Part shown: piece after piece, positions 15,223 to 15,774 of the stretch | How positions within the stretch are numbered: position 1 is the first letter of the stretch | How the letters are laid out: every line of letters begins with the position of its first letter | NCBI GenBank assembly: GCA_002732675.1 | Contig: NVRR01000004.1 | Location: forward strand, 1-15,774 | Reading direction: 5' to 3' | Length of the DNA: 15,774 bases | Source: Sneathiella sp. | Lineage (GTDB): Bacteria > Pseudomonadota > Alphaproteobacteria > Sneathiellales > Sneathiellaceae | Made by a program: the position numbers and the translations under genes | The notes under the pieces: generated by a model | What the model saw: only the letters and a program-made list of their open reading frames with translations | Told to the model about the DNA's origin: nothing | Databases searched by the model: none

Positions 15223-15256
15223 TCAATACCGAATTGGACCTTCCCTTGACAAGGGA
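15223..15256 (-). promoter_or_regulatory. Possible hemA promoter with a 15-bp palindrome at the -35 region
   Basis: TCCCTTG-A-CAAGGGA (15242-15256) is a perfect 7-bp inverted repeat around one base. Read toward hemA it contains TTGTCA (15252-15247), five of six matches to a -35 hexamer. An 18-base spacer leads to TATTGA (15228-15223), a poor -10. A repressor or activator bound to the palindrome would cover the promoter. The same palindrome also contains TTGACA on the plus strand, but no plus-strand gene follows. The palindrome is certain; the promoter assignment is weak. Confidence 0.4.
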
Positions 15257-15331
15257 CAAAAGGTCGCATTTGCTCGTATCTGCCGAGAATGTGATGGGTA
15301 TTTACCGGTTATGGACATCTCCGTAAGGGTT

Positions 15332-15774
15332 TTAATGCGCCATGAAGACGGGGATCGTGCTGTTATTGAGTATTTCCTCTGTGACGGCGCCAAAGAACAA
15401 TCGGCGGAGACGACCCCGGGTAAAGGCCCCCATGACCAACAGGTCCGCCTCGCATTTTGTCGCTTGCGCTAGTAACGATTCGGCTGTAGAGCGTCCATTT
15501 CCGCCCTTTATCTCGCAACTTTTGGCCGTTATCCCATGCATGGCCAGATAGCGAAGGGCATCCCCGGTTTCCGTATCTTCATCCAGATCGTCAATTGCGG
15601 ATATCAGGGTCACCTTTTCCGCCGCCTTCAACAGTGGCAAAGCGTAGGCGAGGGCGCGACTGGATTCAACCGATCCATTCCAGGCCACGGCGATATTTCG
15701 GCCGATTTGTTCCGGTACTACCGTCTCCATCAAAAGAACAGGCCGACCGGTTTCCCGAAGTGCCGTTGTAATCA
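15332..15774 (-). CDS. Universal stress protein (UspA family), C-terminal part (5' end outside window)
   Basis: The frame is open to the window edge, so the start lies beyond it; 146 complete codons are visible before the TAA at 15332-15334. It begins ITTALRETGRPVLLMETVVP, then GRNIAVAWNGSVESSRALAYAL (split here: GRNIAVAWNG, SVESSRALAYAL). This linker and second-domain start are typical of tandem alphaproteobacterial Usp proteins. The end shows the nucleotide-loop-like MGAFTRGRLRRLFFGAVTEE and a final STIPVFMAH strand. Members bind ATP or respond to stress; the exact role is unknown. The gene lies upstream of hemA on the same strand, with 151 bases between, so co-transcription is possible but not required. 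The GRxRxLFFGAVT loop departs a little from the strict G2xG9xG(S/T) rule. Confidence 0.85.
   Translation of the reverse strand, partial: ITTALRETGRPVLLMETVVPEQIGRNIAVAWNGSVESSRALAYALPLLKAAEKVTLISAIDDLDEDTETGDALRYLAMHGITAKSCEIKGGNGRSTAESLLAQATKCEADLLVMGAFTRGRLRRLFFGAVTEEILNNSTIPVFMAH

Noticed and set aside
1..15774. Mobile elements, CRISPR arrays, tRNA or rRNA genes, toxin-antitoxin or defence systems
   Set aside because: I saw no transposase, integrase, regular repeat array, structured RNA gene or defence-type protein on either strand.

Overview
The window looks like an ordinary chromosomal stretch of an alphaproteobacterium. The best marker is a Shemin-pathway 5-aminolevulinate synthase (hemA). 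A Rhodobacter-type dctPQM transporter, a receiver-DUF3369-GGDEF-EAL protein and a neighbouring Sua5 and FAD oxidase pair fit the same view. GC content is moderate. A Rhodospirillales- or Sneathiella-like host is my inference, not something the sequence proves. I see no phage, insertion sequence, CRISPR array, tRNA or rRNA gene.

Layout: (1) Positions 1-3839 (+): the 3' end of a DctD-type sigma-54 activator, followed by dctP, dctQ and dctM, a complete TRAP transporter for C4-dicarboxylates. A strong 11-bp hairpin lies between dctP and dctQ. (2) Positions 3842-4336 (-): a decayed DUF3422 membrane-protein gene with its middle deleted and two frame changes. (3) Positions 4569-6809 (+): a cyclic-di-GMP protein with a degenerate receiver, a degenerate GGDEF motif (SGDGF) and an intact EAL domain, preceded by two inverted repeats. 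Its stop codon, and that of the converging gene, form the two ends of one terminator palindrome. (4) Positions 6820-9195 (-): the tRNA t6A enzyme Sua5 followed by an FAD-linked D-2-hydroxyacid dehydrogenase that starts with TTG. (5) Positions 9317-13953 (+): an acyl-CoA dehydrogenase, then an MBL-fold hydrolase, an enoyl-CoA hydratase/isomerase-family protein and an HSDL2-like short-chain dehydrogenase. A perfect 26-bp palindrome over a promoter-like sequence separates the first gene from the other three. (6) Positions 13966-15774 (-): hemA and the 3' part of a universal stress protein gene, with a 15-bp palindrome at a possible hemA -35 region.

How the genes fit together: DctD (with a DctB kinase presumably upstream) would sense dicarboxylates and control their uptake by DctPQM. 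The acyl-CoA genes look like a catabolic set for an acyl-CoA that is not identified here. There is no thiolase in the window, and the hydratase-family protein lacks one of the two usual catalytic glutamates. The palindrome in front of the MBL gene is the best candidate for their control site. No clearly new multi-gene system is present. The points most worth following up are this palindrome and its operon, the DUF3422 remnant, and the partly degenerate c-di-GMP protein.
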